From Alisma plantago-aquatica (taxonomy: Eukaryota > Streptophyta > Magnoliopsida > Alismatales > Alismataceae), in contig OY856410.1 in NCBI GenBank assembly GCA_963693085.1, forward strand, positions 1,330,472,804 to 1,330,536,803: a stretch of DNA of 64,000 nt, given 5' to 3'. Made by a program: the position numbers and the translations under genes. Shown piece after piece: positions 35,775 to 47,340 of this stretch. The notes under the pieces are model-generated. The model had not been told where the DNA came from. It searched no databases and worked only from the letters and a program-made list of their open reading frames with translations. Position 1 is the stretch's first letter, and every line of letters starts with the position of its first letter.

Positions 35775-38700
35775 ATGGCTGACCATGATGAGCATGATGT
35801 CCATGATGAGCATGAAGTCCATGATGAGCATGGCGAGGATACTAATGTAAGTTCTAAAAACATATCCTGTATTTCTATAAAATTCATTATCTTCTAGTTA
35901 TGTCATATATCCTATATTTCTATATTGGGCTAAGTTAGTGTGTTTTATTTTTGTCAAATTTTAGGTTGATGCACCTGTACCCACTGAAGCACTGGAGCAA
36001 CTTGATGCGCAACACCAGACACTTAACAAGAAAAGGGGCATCACCCTGTTGAAGAAGTTATTAGCGCTAAGTGGTAGTGGATCTAAATTGGTGGTGGAGT
36101 TTGATAATGGAGGAAATCCAATTGGAGTGAACCGCAATAATTTTGTGAACTATCTTGGGTGTACCACTCGGGGCCATTGTGGTGTTAAGTATGACAATTG
36201 GCATAAAGTTCCTCAAGCGAAAAAAGACTCGATATGGAAGGATTTATGCGTGAGTTATTATTATTTGCAATTCTATTTTGTAGATTACAAATTCTATTAT
36301 TTGCAATTCTATTTTGGATACTAGTTAATAACATTTCTATTTTACAGAATCTGTTTGCATTGGATGAGAAGTTGCATCGTAAAAATGTGATGCAACGCGC
36401 TGGAAAGATGCTTAGGAATTATAGGACAAATCTGAACAGAGAATACATAAAAGAGGGTGATAAGAAGAAGAAGTCAGCCCTTGAACAATGGAACTTCTTG
36501 GACAAAGAAGATTGGGACAATTTTGTTGCTTCAAGAAAATCTGAAGAATTCAAGGTATTAGGCGTCACTCCTAATTTAATTAATATACATTGTATTCACC
36601 TATTCAAGATTAGCATTTAGTGCTACTAACCAAATCATTAATGTGCATACTAACTAGGCCCTCAGTGACGCACAAAAAGCAAGGCGTGCACTGAATGTGC
36701 ATGACCACACTATGGGTCCAAAAGGCTATGCAAGCGTTCGCCAAAGACTACAGGCGGAGTCTGCGGCTACTCAGGAGTCTGCTCCTACTCAGGAGTCTGC
36801 TCCTACTCAGGAGTCTGCCACACCCATTCCTCGCCATGATATCTGGATAGCTGGCAGGCAAAACAAGAAGGGTGAAATAAAGAAGCCTGTAACTGCTGAG
36901 GCGGCTGCAAAAATGGTAAAATACAACTCTTAGAGAAATCATTTGAATATTGATTATTTGTGGTGTTAACTTACCAATTTCTATTTATGGTGATTAGCGG
37001 GAGCTGCACGAGCAGAGGAAACAAGGCACGTTCATCCCTCAGGGCACAAGGGATGAATTGACAGTTGCTCTGGGTAACCCAGAGCATCCTGGACGTGTTA
37101 GAGGTGCCGGCGCTGGTGTTGGCATCAAAGCATTCTTTGGGCCATCCCAGCGCAAACCCAGAGCGGGACTTTCTCAAGAAGAGGTAACCTATTCTTTTTT
37201 TAGAATGTTACTGCAAAAGGAAATTCATTAATAAGAAGCTAATGTTTCTTTTATCCATGTATAGGAGAATAAGAGAGTTGAGGATTTAGTTGCTAAGAAG
37301 ATCAACGATGTAGTTGCTGAGAAGGTCAAGGAAGAATTGCTGCGGTGGCAGGCATCTCAGGCTTCCAATACGCCTATGGCGACCCACTCTTCTCCTGATG
37401 CACAGACTGCGAGTAATCCTGGAGACCCATCGCCTAGCACGTCTGCTGTAAGTATTGTTTATGACATTGTAGTTAGTCTTTTCAAGTTGTTATGTTTTCA
37501 AGATGATATGTATATATGTATAATATTCTTTACGTAAATTTGTAGGCATTGAAGCCATGCCGCTTAAGAATGCAAGACTACGTTGTTGCAGAGGCGCAGG
37601 CTTACCCGTCCCTTCCTGGGGCAATGTTTCACGGGACTCCAATGCCACAGGGCTACGTTCGTGTGAGCCCGATACGTGTGTTACCTGATTGGAGAGAAGC
37701 TACATTGCCATATGCCCACCCGGATATTGATACACTTGGTGAGGCAGAAGGCGGGGTGATATTGTGGCCCAAAGCAGATGTCGTCTACACGACTGAAATT
37801 GTAAGATAAATTTACATTGATTTAGACTGTTAATGTGTATATATGATGTCAACTGATCTGAAATTATATGTACAGGTTAAAAAGAAGACACCAGGAGCAC
37901 CTAGGCCTCCACTTCCACTTCCCGCATTACCCGATTGGGTTCCAACTGACCTAACATACCCGTTAGGTCCTGCTTGTAGGGGAATGGCATGTTGGCTACG
38001 GGCACATAATGTACATTGCCCTATAATTATTTCTTTAGATGCAGATTATGCAGGTCAATCATACGATAGCTCTTTATTTATACAAGATATTATTGAGCTG
38101 TTTAAGTATGATTGGCTGAATACATCAATGATAGAGACATGGATAAGGTGAGATCTTGTTTATACATCCATATACCTTGTGTAAGATCCGGTGATCTGGT
38201 TTCTTATATATTAATGCATACGCCTATATGTTTTGCAGCTACCTAGTCGAAGATCATTGCAAACAATTTGCATTTGATCATGTGGGATTTTTGATTCCAT
38301 CATTGATTAGTTTGGTAGCTAAAGATCCTGATAATGTTCAACAATACTGTATAGATGCTTTTACAATTTTTGGTCAGCAAAATAAGACGATAATAATAGC
38401 TCCATTCAATGTCAAGTAAGTTTACTTTATTTATAATTTGGACTTAAGAAAATTCCATTTTTATTTTGCATTTTGAGTTATTAATTGTTAACTTCTTACT
38501 TCTAGCGGTAGACATTGGGAGTTACTAGTTATTGTCCCCGGGACATTCACTGTTTATTATCTAGATCCTGCGGGGAGTACATTGAACACTAAAATTGGAC
38601 ACGTAATGAGAATGCCATTATTCTGGTGAGAAATATTTCATTTTTATATCCGTTAACATCTTTTATTACATTACTATTTACTTATGCAATTTATTGTGTT

Positions 38701-39227
38701 ATATTAACATGTAGGGGTTTAGATGCATTCAAAAAGGCTGGAGGAACGGTCCCAAGGAAAAAGAACCAGCCAATAAATTGGCAGAACGTACAAGTAAGTT
38801 CCCGACTCAAATATATATATTATTGATGTGAATTGTGCTTAGTTGTATTATTTTGTATGTTTCAATTTATAGTGTGCTACACAAGACAATGGATGGGCAT
38901 GCGCATACTATGTGATGCGATTTATGCAGATGATTATCAAATATGCCGCATTGGACATCGATACCATACGTGAGGTATTATATATAGTCTCATTAGTTAG
39001 TATGCAATATATCAATCTTATATTATTTTTATATTATTACTTATATATATACATCATTCTCTTTGCAGGTGTTTAAAACTGACAACACTACAGGTAAACG
39101 TTTAAAAAATATACATGCTCCATATACGATGGAAGCATTAAATGAAGTAAGAGAAGAATGGGCAAAAGCCATACAAGCAGTGGCAACTGTAAGATATAAT
39201 TGGGATGTTGATAGCGATAATGAATGA
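35775..39227 (+). CDS. CACTA second gene: En/Spm N-terminal + DUF8039-like + Ulp1-like cysteine protease, 13 exons
   Basis: I joined exons 35775-35846, 35965-36249, 36348-36554, 36658-36915, 36998-37183, 37265-37447, 37546-37800, 37876-38147, 38239-38415, 38506-38625, 38715-38793, 38873-38974 and 39069-39227. All introns are GT-AG. The total is 2355 bp, 784 residues and a stop, with no break. The N-terminus is His/Asp/Glu-rich (MADHDEHDVHDEH). Then come an En/Spm-type plant transposase region (exons 2-5: VEFDNGGNPIGVNRNNF, ALGNPEHPGRVRGAGAGVGI), a TQESAP triplet repeat, a coiled-coil-like exon 6, and a DUF8039-like exon 7. The C48 protease has H635 (GRHW), D652 (YYLDPAG), Q702 and C708 (QDNGWACAYYVM). 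The first ATG follows an acceptor-like TTTTCAG, so the mRNA may share a leader with TNP2, as in En/Spm. The role of the protease is unknown; a SUMO- or ubiquitin-like substrate is inference. Confidence 0.86.
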
Positions 39228-39493
39228 TACTATGTAAATGAATATTTCTGAATGTTAATACATGTATTTGAATGTTTCTATATGTGTGTGAATGTGAGAA
39301 TTGAATTGATGTCTGAATGTATGTACTTGTGTAGAATTTTGCTTGTGACTTTTGCAGGTTTGCGGCCTGTTTGTAGGCTGATATCAATGGATGTCGTAAA
39401 CCTGCAGTTCAGAAAACTGAACTGCAGGTTCTCATCCTGCTGACCAGCCACAGCAGGCCTGCAAACTGATTTGAAAAAAAAAAATATATAAAT

Positions 39494-39975
39494 AGGCGTC
39501 GGTTATTTATAGAAAACCGTCAGGAAAGACCTACAGCGTCGGTTTTTTCAATAAACCGACGCCTGATGTGGCCAAAGCAGTCCTGGAAATGGCGTCGGAT
39601 ATTCATATCAAACCGACGCCTATTTAACATATAGGCGTCGGTCGTTTAGTATATAACCGACGCCAAAAGTGTTCGCGCCACAAAAAATGGCGTCATCTAG
39701 GGCACTTTATGCGTCGGTCATCTACTAAAAGACCGACGCTATATTCCATAGTGGCGTCGGTTATTTACTAAAACACCGACGCAGAAAGTGCCCTAGATGA
39801 TGCCGTTTTCTGTGGCGCGAACCCTTTTGGCGTCGGTTCTCTACTAAACGACCGACGCCTATAGATTAAATAGGCGTCGGTTAAAAAACCGACGCCGAAG
39901 TGTTCGACCTTTAGCGGCGCCCACATAGGCGTCGGTCGGAAACCGACGCCAAATGGGGTTAAACGACCGACGCCA
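39494..39975. repeat. Right subterminal repeats of the young CACTA
   Basis: About 18 copies of GCGTCGG or CCGACGC, mostly as facing pairs. Within them, about 39625-39865 forms one large palindrome: GTGTTCGCGCCACA and GCGTCATCTAGGGCAC on the left are mirrored by GTGCCCTAGATGATGC and TGTGGCGCGAAC on the right. Confidence 0.9.
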
Positions 39976-39999
39976 AAGGCCGTTTCTGTAGTAGTGATT

Positions 40000-42159
40000 A
40001 CATATCAACACAATAAGGTTATCATCCCTTTTATTCATATGAGTGAATAGGTAATACTACCTTATTAAGGGTAACCCTCTATTTGTTCCATCATCATTCA
40101 ACCTATATCACCATACCATAATGTCACCCAAAAACATTGGATGTTTAAAAGGTAAGACCATTGGTTGTTTACATAAGTAAACACCTTGGATAAACCAAAA
40201 ACGAATTCCTTGATTTGTTCTCTAGAAAGAGTCACCATTTAACCCAAGACATCCCTTTATAAACAACACAAAAAGTTCCATTGAGAGTAGGGTCAAACCC
40301 ACAATCGACTGTTCATTTCAAACAAGCCATCTATTGTCAAGAAGTAAGCTCCTTAAGTTGATCATATAAAGGATACCATATAAATCATACTATTAGGACC
40401 AACATATTACATTATCCATCATTCCACTTTATTAGAGGAATAAATATTAGATCTTGACCATTGGGTCAAGTTCATATGTTAGAATACAATATAGATTCAG
40501 CCATTTCATCAAGTGACCCAAGAAACCATTGGTCTAAGGATTAATTGATTCTACAACTATATGATTAATTCACCATAGGTTGTGGAGACCTGATTCACCA
40601 TCATTAGTGACCATTAAATCACCATTGGTCATTAGATCAACACTATATTCATTAATCAACATCAAATATTAAGCTAATGTCATCATTGATTGATAACATC
40701 AATAGTGTACTTAATGATTGATCATTAAACTTCTAATTGATCCAAAACCTGACCTAAGGGGGTGGCCATAGGTTGTCACCATAATCTGACACATTTGATC
40801 TCGACCATCAGTTGTCATGAAGGCAACAATATACGGTTGTTGCAATGGTACCATCATCGGGTCATGGGTTTATAGAAGAAATCAACTTTAAACCCTAAAC
40901 TTGACCATTGGTTGATAGGTGCTTAGCACCATAGGTTGTCAAACCAACCTGATGAAAGTCATATTATACCTTAGGAATAACTTAAAAATGATCACATGTT
41001 CATCTAGAACTGAATTCGGAATAGGGAACATTATAAAAACTGAAATCCAAGTCAAGCATAGCTTTTTAGTGCATGAATCATCATTTTCAAGCAAGAACAT
41101 GAGCTAGAAAGCTTATAGTAAGAAATAAACGTGGTGCAAGTTATAAAACTTGCCTCTAATCAGAAGACGAAACCCCACAAAGTAGAAAACTTGAGTAGGT
41201 AGAGTAGAAAATCCAAGCATAAGCTATGAACTCATCCATCTAGCACCTTTCTTCATCAAATGAGCAAACCCTAAGCATAAGGAGTAAGAAAGTCGGGTTT
41301 TAGAGCTTTAGAGAAGTTTATACAATGGAACAGCAAGGTTCCGAAATGGATAAAGGTAGGAGGAAGGATAAAAAAGAGATACATTGAGGAAATAAGCGGA
41401 TTCTTACTCTTGTAGGTCAAGATCACTAGAAGGAAACCTTTTAAACCCTAAAAGGAAGTCAATTGCAACCCTAGATTCTTTTTCCAAGAAGATCCACTCT
41501 CTATTCTTCCTTGGACAGGAAATTCACAGAAGCACAGAGGTAGGATGAGGTTTGTAGAAGGAGGGAAGTGGTGGAGAGAAAATGGCTCATTTTGGTGCTT
41601 AGGGATAAGTATATGAAACTTTAAGATAAAGAAAAAGAAAAAGTTGAAATTCTAATATATTTCCAAGTGTCCATGGCCTTAAACCATTAAGAATATACAA
41701 TCACACACACAAACAGATCCCCCACCATCCATAGAGATATGTTTGTCCCTCATTTCTTTAATTTCCACACAAAACAAATAACTCATTAGTTGATAGCTAC
41801 TAAAGGTAGTTCATCCATGAAGGGGTAAACCCTAAAATACCCTTGGAGAAAACACCTTCAAACCAAGGTTTAAATAGGTGCCTCATGGCTCAAAAAGATC
41901 AAGAATTATGATAGAATATCCAAGAAACATAATTCAAGTTATAAATTGCAATGAAAACCTCTCAATTGGGTAAATTGTAGAAAAGTACAAAATGTGCATA
42001 AAATTGCATAACTTGCTCAAACAATGTCCAAATTTGACCAAATTTAAAACTTAAGCTTGTATTATGTTTTCAAAGGATATCACAAGTTTATATTAGGGTT
42101 ATAAGAATTCAATTATGATAATTATGCTTATTCAACTCCTTAAGTGTAGGGGCCTTACA
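40000..42159 (-). repeat. LARD right LTR, right part
   Basis: Continues the LTR interrupted at 29427 (matches 23713-25494 of the left LTR), starting ACATATCAACACAATAAGG after the ATT duplication. It contains about 400 bp near 41700-42110 that are missing in the left LTR. The right edge is GGGGCCTTACA at 42159. Confidence 0.86.
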
Positions 42160-44334
42160 ATCATCATATTGATTTTTCAGAAGAGTTTTCTAGAACAATT
42201 GGAAAAATTTAGATCAATAGTAGAATGTGGGTTTGATTTTTCTTCCTCATTAAAACCTTTGTTATAGTAGTAGATGCATGTGTCCCTGCATCATTCAATG
42301 TGTAGTTGAGATCATTTTCAATGTCCATATTCTTTAGATCATCAACATGTTCATAATCTTGATTGGAAGGTGTGAAGTTATTAGCACTTTGCATAGGTGT
42401 TCTCTCCTTCCTTTACTTGTGTATTTCATTTTATCTTAGTTTTTACCATATTGTATTATTATAACATGGATTTTCACAGGTATTTATACATATATTTGAA
42501 TGCAAATAATGGATTGTAGGACATGATAGAAAGCTTGATATATCTTATTTGCAAGTTTGGTTTGAGAAAGCAAATTCTCCATATGAAATGATTTTTTTGT
42601 TTTTCACTATTTTCACTAATGCATTGATAAATATTGGATAAAGAAGAGTGGAAATACAATAATAAAATAATTATTAGAGTAATGGACAATTGGTAATTTA
42701 ATAAGAACTGTGTGGAAATTTCTAGAAAAGATATGTTGAAGGAATTTAATAAGCTTTTTTGGCCTAAAGTTGTGCTTAAAAAGCCAAAGAGAAATAAGAG
42801 ATCTTTTCAAGTTTGGATGGAATCAAATTTTCATATTAAGTGAATTTGGAGAATTTTAGTGATTATAGGAATTGGTTAAATACTTCTTTCATAATATAAA
42901 GAGTAAAGGACAAATTTCTAGAGAATTCCATGTTAAAAATTATGTGTTGTGTTTTCTTGCATATAAAGTCCAGAATAACTAACCTTCCTAGTTGTATTAA
43001 ACTATTAGAATAATGTGATATTATTGTTAAGAAAAGACACATCCAAAACTGGACATCAATGATTTGGTAACACATTAAAAAAATTCTTAGTATGGAACGA
43101 AAAGATATTAATGGATTTCCCTTTTATATAAAAGTTTCCAAACTCAAGTTTTAATAAGGTGATCATTCACTTTACGTAGCCTTTTGATCTATAGAATAAA
43201 AACTAAATGCTTTTGATGGGTAAGGAGGAAGGGATATCATTACTACCTTGCCTTGTGTGTTTCGATGCCCAAGCACATATGGATACACATGAAATGAGAC
43301 CTATCAACCCCAATACTAGAAGTATAAAATTGGTGGACTAGAAAGGAGATCAACGAGGAAGTCAAGTACCCCAATCCCCTCCTTCCAATTTCATCCTTAC
43401 TCTCCAAGATAGAAGGGGAATGGTGATAGGAGGTTGTCTAAGAAGTGGTGGCTAGTAGGCAACACTGAGAGAAGATCTATCTAATCAAGACTGGCGGGTT
43501 GGAGAGAAATGAGAAATCATTGGGATTGGCCCCATTCTGGGTCGGAGAAGGTTAAAAGAGTTCATCCATACCTCTCGGTGGTGAAGGCTCCCCTGGAAGG
43601 TTCACACCCATGATAAGCGTGGATAGATAGAGAGCTTCCTCACTGAATGAGAGAAGAAGTAAACATTTTAGATTTTGTCAATGGTCAAGATAGAGGAAGA
43701 AGATGAACTGGAATCTTGGAGGTGTCTTAGTTCCCAGCACAAAAGAGATGGTAGGTTAGAGAAGGTGCCAACTACATGAAGTAGGTTTTGGAGATCATCC
43801 TACCACCATAGAACCTTGACAATGTGGTTGTGTTCCTTTGGATAAGGAGCATGGAAGAGAGAGAGAGAGAAGGGAAGGGAAGAGAAGCAATTCAACGCTA
43901 AGAGAGAGAGAGAGTTGGATGTAAAGGTCTCTCTAGTACCTTCAATGGCTCGATCATGGGTAGGAACCATATCTCACTAATGGATGGTGAGAGGAGGGTG
44001 ACACAGCCCTGTCCCGAGGAAGAGAGAAGCTGGTTAGGGCCCGGAAGCTAGCTGGAGGCTCATTCTGTGAACTAGCCACTTATGGCCGGTTCCATGAAGA
44101 ACCAAAAAATGAACCATGTCTTATTTTAACAACTTGCCACTAGGTTATCTTAGCACTAACCAATGAGAATATGCCATCTGGACATATTTAAGGTATGAGT
44201 GTTCTTTTTTTTCAACTCGTAGGAATTTCTAGGATTACCCAAATATAGAAAAACCATATATCAAACTACTCCAAAACATGAGAGGAATACATAGAAAATG
44301 GATTTCATTCTTAATATGGGGATTATGAGAGAAA
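42160..44334. other. Unassigned DNA with GA-rich tracts
   Basis: AT-rich to about 43170, then more GC-rich with GA microsatellites near 43855-43870 and 43901-43913. Small minus-strand frames (42209-42394, 42474-42689, 42863-43075) show no domain I know. I see no terminal repeats. Confidence 0.5.
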
Positions 44335-44470
44335 GATTTCTCCCCCCCCTCCCACGCCCGTGACTGAGATTGAATGCCTGAGAGGGTGGTAAATCAAGGT
44401 GACAATTGGGATTCAAACATGGGTCCCTGTGTTAGGGGACACCGTGCTTGACCACTTGAGCCACTCCTTG
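44335..44470 (-). mobile_element. tRNA-derived SINE (probable)
   Basis: On the minus strand, an A-box-like TGGCTCAAGTGGTCAAG (44447-44463) lies about 30 bp upstream of a B-box-like TGTTTGAATCC (44409-44419), the layout of a Pol III promoter from a tRNA. A tRNA-unrelated body follows (minus strand, ending in a G-run near 44341-44350). No target duplication was identified, so the ends are approximate. A decayed tRNA gene is less likely, because I could not pair an acceptor stem. Confidence 0.6.
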
Positions 44471-44476
44471 TCAGCA

Positions 44477-44530
44477 ATATTGATTCCAATTCTTAAAGTA
44501 GTGATATTGATTCCAATTCCTAAAGTAGTA
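44477..44530. repeat. Short tandem duplication
   Basis: ATATTGATTCCAATTC followed by TTAAAGTAG or CTAAAGTAG occurs twice in a row, just right of the SINE. Confidence 0.85.
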
Positions 44531-44534
44531 AGAT

Positions 44535-45757
44535 TACATGATTAAGTGGTGATTAAAGTATATAAATCCTAGTTTAATAATTAATGTGTTGATAACCTTA
44601 AATACATTTATTTTTGCATAATTCTCTAATTTTATTGAATATAATGGAACTCTAAGATGATAAAAATGATGATAATGTATAATTTTGATTTATATGATAA
44701 TGATCATCAACATGTGTAGTTAGATACATTAAATCAATAATATAAATTGATATAAGATTAAGTGCAAATGATTTTATTTATATGTTTGTAACAACCTAAT
44801 GTGTTTAATTTGATGAGAAACCACGTCCTTGATATGTTTTAAATAATTATGATCATGATTAAAGCATCTGATTCATACATCATGATAATGTTGAGTTTCC
44901 AAATCAAGGGTAGTTTCTCGAAATGATCTAACATGGATGGCTTGATAATTAGGGATTTCACCTAGTGTAAAATATGGATTAATAACTTTCATAAAGTATC
45001 GAGAGATAAAATTAGGGTTTGATACCCTTATTCCCTATCCAAACTCAAAAACATCCCCAAACCCTAGATTAGGAAACAAGTGGAGTTCAATCTAAATTAT
45101 GTGATGGTAATATTTTAGAATTTACATTTATGAAGATTAAATGTTAGATTCACTTTTACTTGCTTGATTGGATGATATGCTTAAAATATTTGAAGTATCA
45201 TTTCATGGTTTTCATGGTTTATACATGAAATAAAAGGTATGTGGTTATGCCTATGAATACTCACCGTAAATGACTTCTGTGTTTTTTTGAAGTTTCCCAG
45301 ATGGAATGCAATTAAACTGCTTGATTATTTATTTATTTCCTACAATCTATAATGCCACTATGAGTATCATCTTATATAAAATTGACATGCTAACCCTAAA
45401 TAGTTATCTATGGTGATATAAAGAGCATGGTGCGAAAGAAGTCATTATGGGAATGATAATGATGAAGCCAAGAAAGGAATATCACCTTAGGCCAAGCCTG
45501 GAAATGAAGGCCTATGTATAAAACCAAGCCTGGGTGATGGAAGGTTCAAAAAGTCCACTACAGGGAACAAACCTAAAGAGAGGGTTCCCCATAAATGGCT
45601 CCACTAAAGAGAGCGCATACCATAGAGAGTGAAAGGATAAGGGTTGAGAATTTAGAAAAAGAAAATGCATGTTCAATTATATAATGGTAGTTGTTGTATG
45701 GTTGTTTCTATTGTTACACCTACATGCACATATTTTGTTTTCACCCCACACATATAG
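44535..45757. other. Unassigned AT-rich DNA
   Basis: No coding sequence. From about 45420 to 45660 the + strand is purine-rich (GCCAAGCCTGGAAATGAAGG, GAGAGCGCATACCATAGAG), in the style of gypsy LTRs, and TGTAACAACC near 44788 could be an LTR start. I found no matching end, so no call is made. Confidence 0.4.
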
Positions 45758-47326
45758 TGTTGGGAAATGTGGCATTAGATACGGAAGTGGAAAAAAATTA
45801 CTCACCACATTTCCTATAAATCATAGATCACAAAAGCAACTATGAGATGGGAAAAATGGTTGCAAGGTTATACCAACTGCTAGAGCAAGTCCTTCACCAA
45901 TTCCCTTAAAGTATTCACACATGGACGACTGTCATTGTCAGCCTCCTGGTCGAACATCATGGATAGTGGTTGACGGGGTCCTCCTAGTAGGGAAAGTTCC
46001 TCCTCTCCTCTGTAGTAGTCCACACAGACCACTAGGAACTCATCGTTCTAGTTGAATGGGCATGAAGTAATTTTCCTTTCTAGTCAATGTGCTAGCGTCG
46101 ACTTGCTCTCCCACAATTATCCCTCCCTTGCTATTCCTCCCTTTGATGGGTAGAACTTTCTCGAGCTGTTATGGTTACCATAAGTAGATAAGACAACAAT
46201 TTTCAGAGCTTATTGTTTTTTTTTGGTCTCGTTCAGAGCTTATTGTTGTGTCTGGGAAGCCTCCGACTATCCCTCTATTCATAGGAGGGTCGGGGTCAGG
46301 GTTTCCAGTTGATCTAGGAGTCAAAGAGATGTAATTTCATGAATTTTCATAACAAGTAAACTATGATACAGTTAGTTCAATAGTGAACCAATTGGTTGGC
46401 ATGTGAGTTGATTGGATCAACCCTTGAACTAGTTGTTTCCCAATCACGATTGTATTGACAATTAATATTTGATAAATACATAACTTGGTGTCAACATCAA
46501 TCCATGATCCAATATCATTGACTAAGAAAAAGGAAAGTTCACAACTTAACCCAATCAATTAATGCACCTGAGATCATCAGTTCACTTGATCAACATGTCA
46601 TTTTAAAGTGTAGATTTCCAATGTTGTTTAAAATGAATACCTAACACTTTAGTAATCAAATTTAAACATCATTCATGAACAAACTATTATTCCAAGTGCA
46701 TTCTTATGTGTGTGACACTATAGGTCCCAAGTTGTGTTGGCAGTGAATGTCTATAACTAATTTATGACAGCACAAATAATGATTATTATCTAGCAAAACA
46801 TCATTCCTATCCAAGTAATCAGAAAAGTTGGAGGACAACTTCAACTTACAATATGTGATGTGTGTTATAGTGATTGTATAGTTCCTTTGTATTTGATATC
46901 CAGATTGAGCTCGAGGCATGGTATCATCATCCTCCTCAACATTCCATTCATGTTCCTTGAAGTTAAGAAGATTGTTTGAGATATATGTGAACTCAATGTC
47001 ATATATTGATTCACATGTGCAAAGCCATATTTTTCTTAGTCTCATTTATCAAGTGGTCAGGATATCAAATTCCTATATGAGGGACAAATCCCATCTACAA
47101 CAGTCACAGTAATTCTCCATGCGTCATAATGCATTTGAGCATCACCTTTATGGCAACCTTCATTCAAGGTCACATTTTATGATGACAAAGTACATCAAAC
47201 AACATGTGATGAGTGTAATGATCTCAGGTGTAAGATCCACCATCAATATGAGAGATGATTCTGAAGCTCGTTTCACTGTACATACATACCATCATATGAT
47301 TGTCTCTCTGGACATACATACCAATA
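45758..47326 (-). repeat. Copia 3' LTR
   Basis: About 1.57 kb, from TGTTGGGAAATGTGG to CATACATACCAATA. On the minus strand it directly follows the polyprotein remnant and a purine tract, so it is the 3' LTR. Relative to the copy at 8950-20986 it has lost about 380 bp near 47240-47280. Confidence 0.8.
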
Positions 47327-47340
47327 GACTCCCACTTGCA
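47327..47340 (-). promoter_or_regulatory. Copia polypurine tract
   Basis: The minus strand reads TGCAAGTGGGAGTC, immediately before the LTR, a common form of the copia polypurine tract. Confidence 0.75.

Larger units (their letters stand above)
29428..39996 (+). mobile_element. Young CACTA (En/Spm) transposon, apparently complete
   Basis: 10,569 bp. The terminal inverted repeat CACTACTACAGAAA is exact for 14 bp at both ends (29428-29441 and 39983-39996). The target duplication ATT is perfect (29425-29427 and 39997-39999), and the host LARD LTR reads through when the element is removed. Inside are subterminal GCGTCGG repeats, a GC-rich leader, a leader intron with three hairpin units, an intact TNP2 transposase gene (32369-35617), and an intact 13-exon second gene (35775-39227). 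Nothing seen would prevent autonomy. Its family is shared by the remnants at 5534-7381 and 9273-19408. Confidence 0.95.
21000..42159 (-). mobile_element. LARD-like non-autonomous LTR retrotransposon, split by a CACTA
   Basis: Two very long LTRs (21000-25494, and 26697-42159 with a CACTA removed) enclose only about 1.2 kb of non-coding interior. The LTR ends are TGTGAGAAC on the left and GGGGCCTTA(C/T)A on the right. The element lies on the minus strand, because a Met-tRNA primer-binding site in minus orientation abuts the right LTR. The flanking pentamers CTCAT (20995-20999) and ATCAT (42160-42164) match at four of five positions. It has no gag or pol, so it depends on other elements. By eye the LTRs are roughly 90 percent identical. 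Confidence 0.85.

Noticed and set aside
42160..43100. Decayed DNA transposon or host gene
   Set aside because: Some lysine-rich phrases look protein-like (for example near 42720-42800), but stops are frequent and no motif or terminus could be named.
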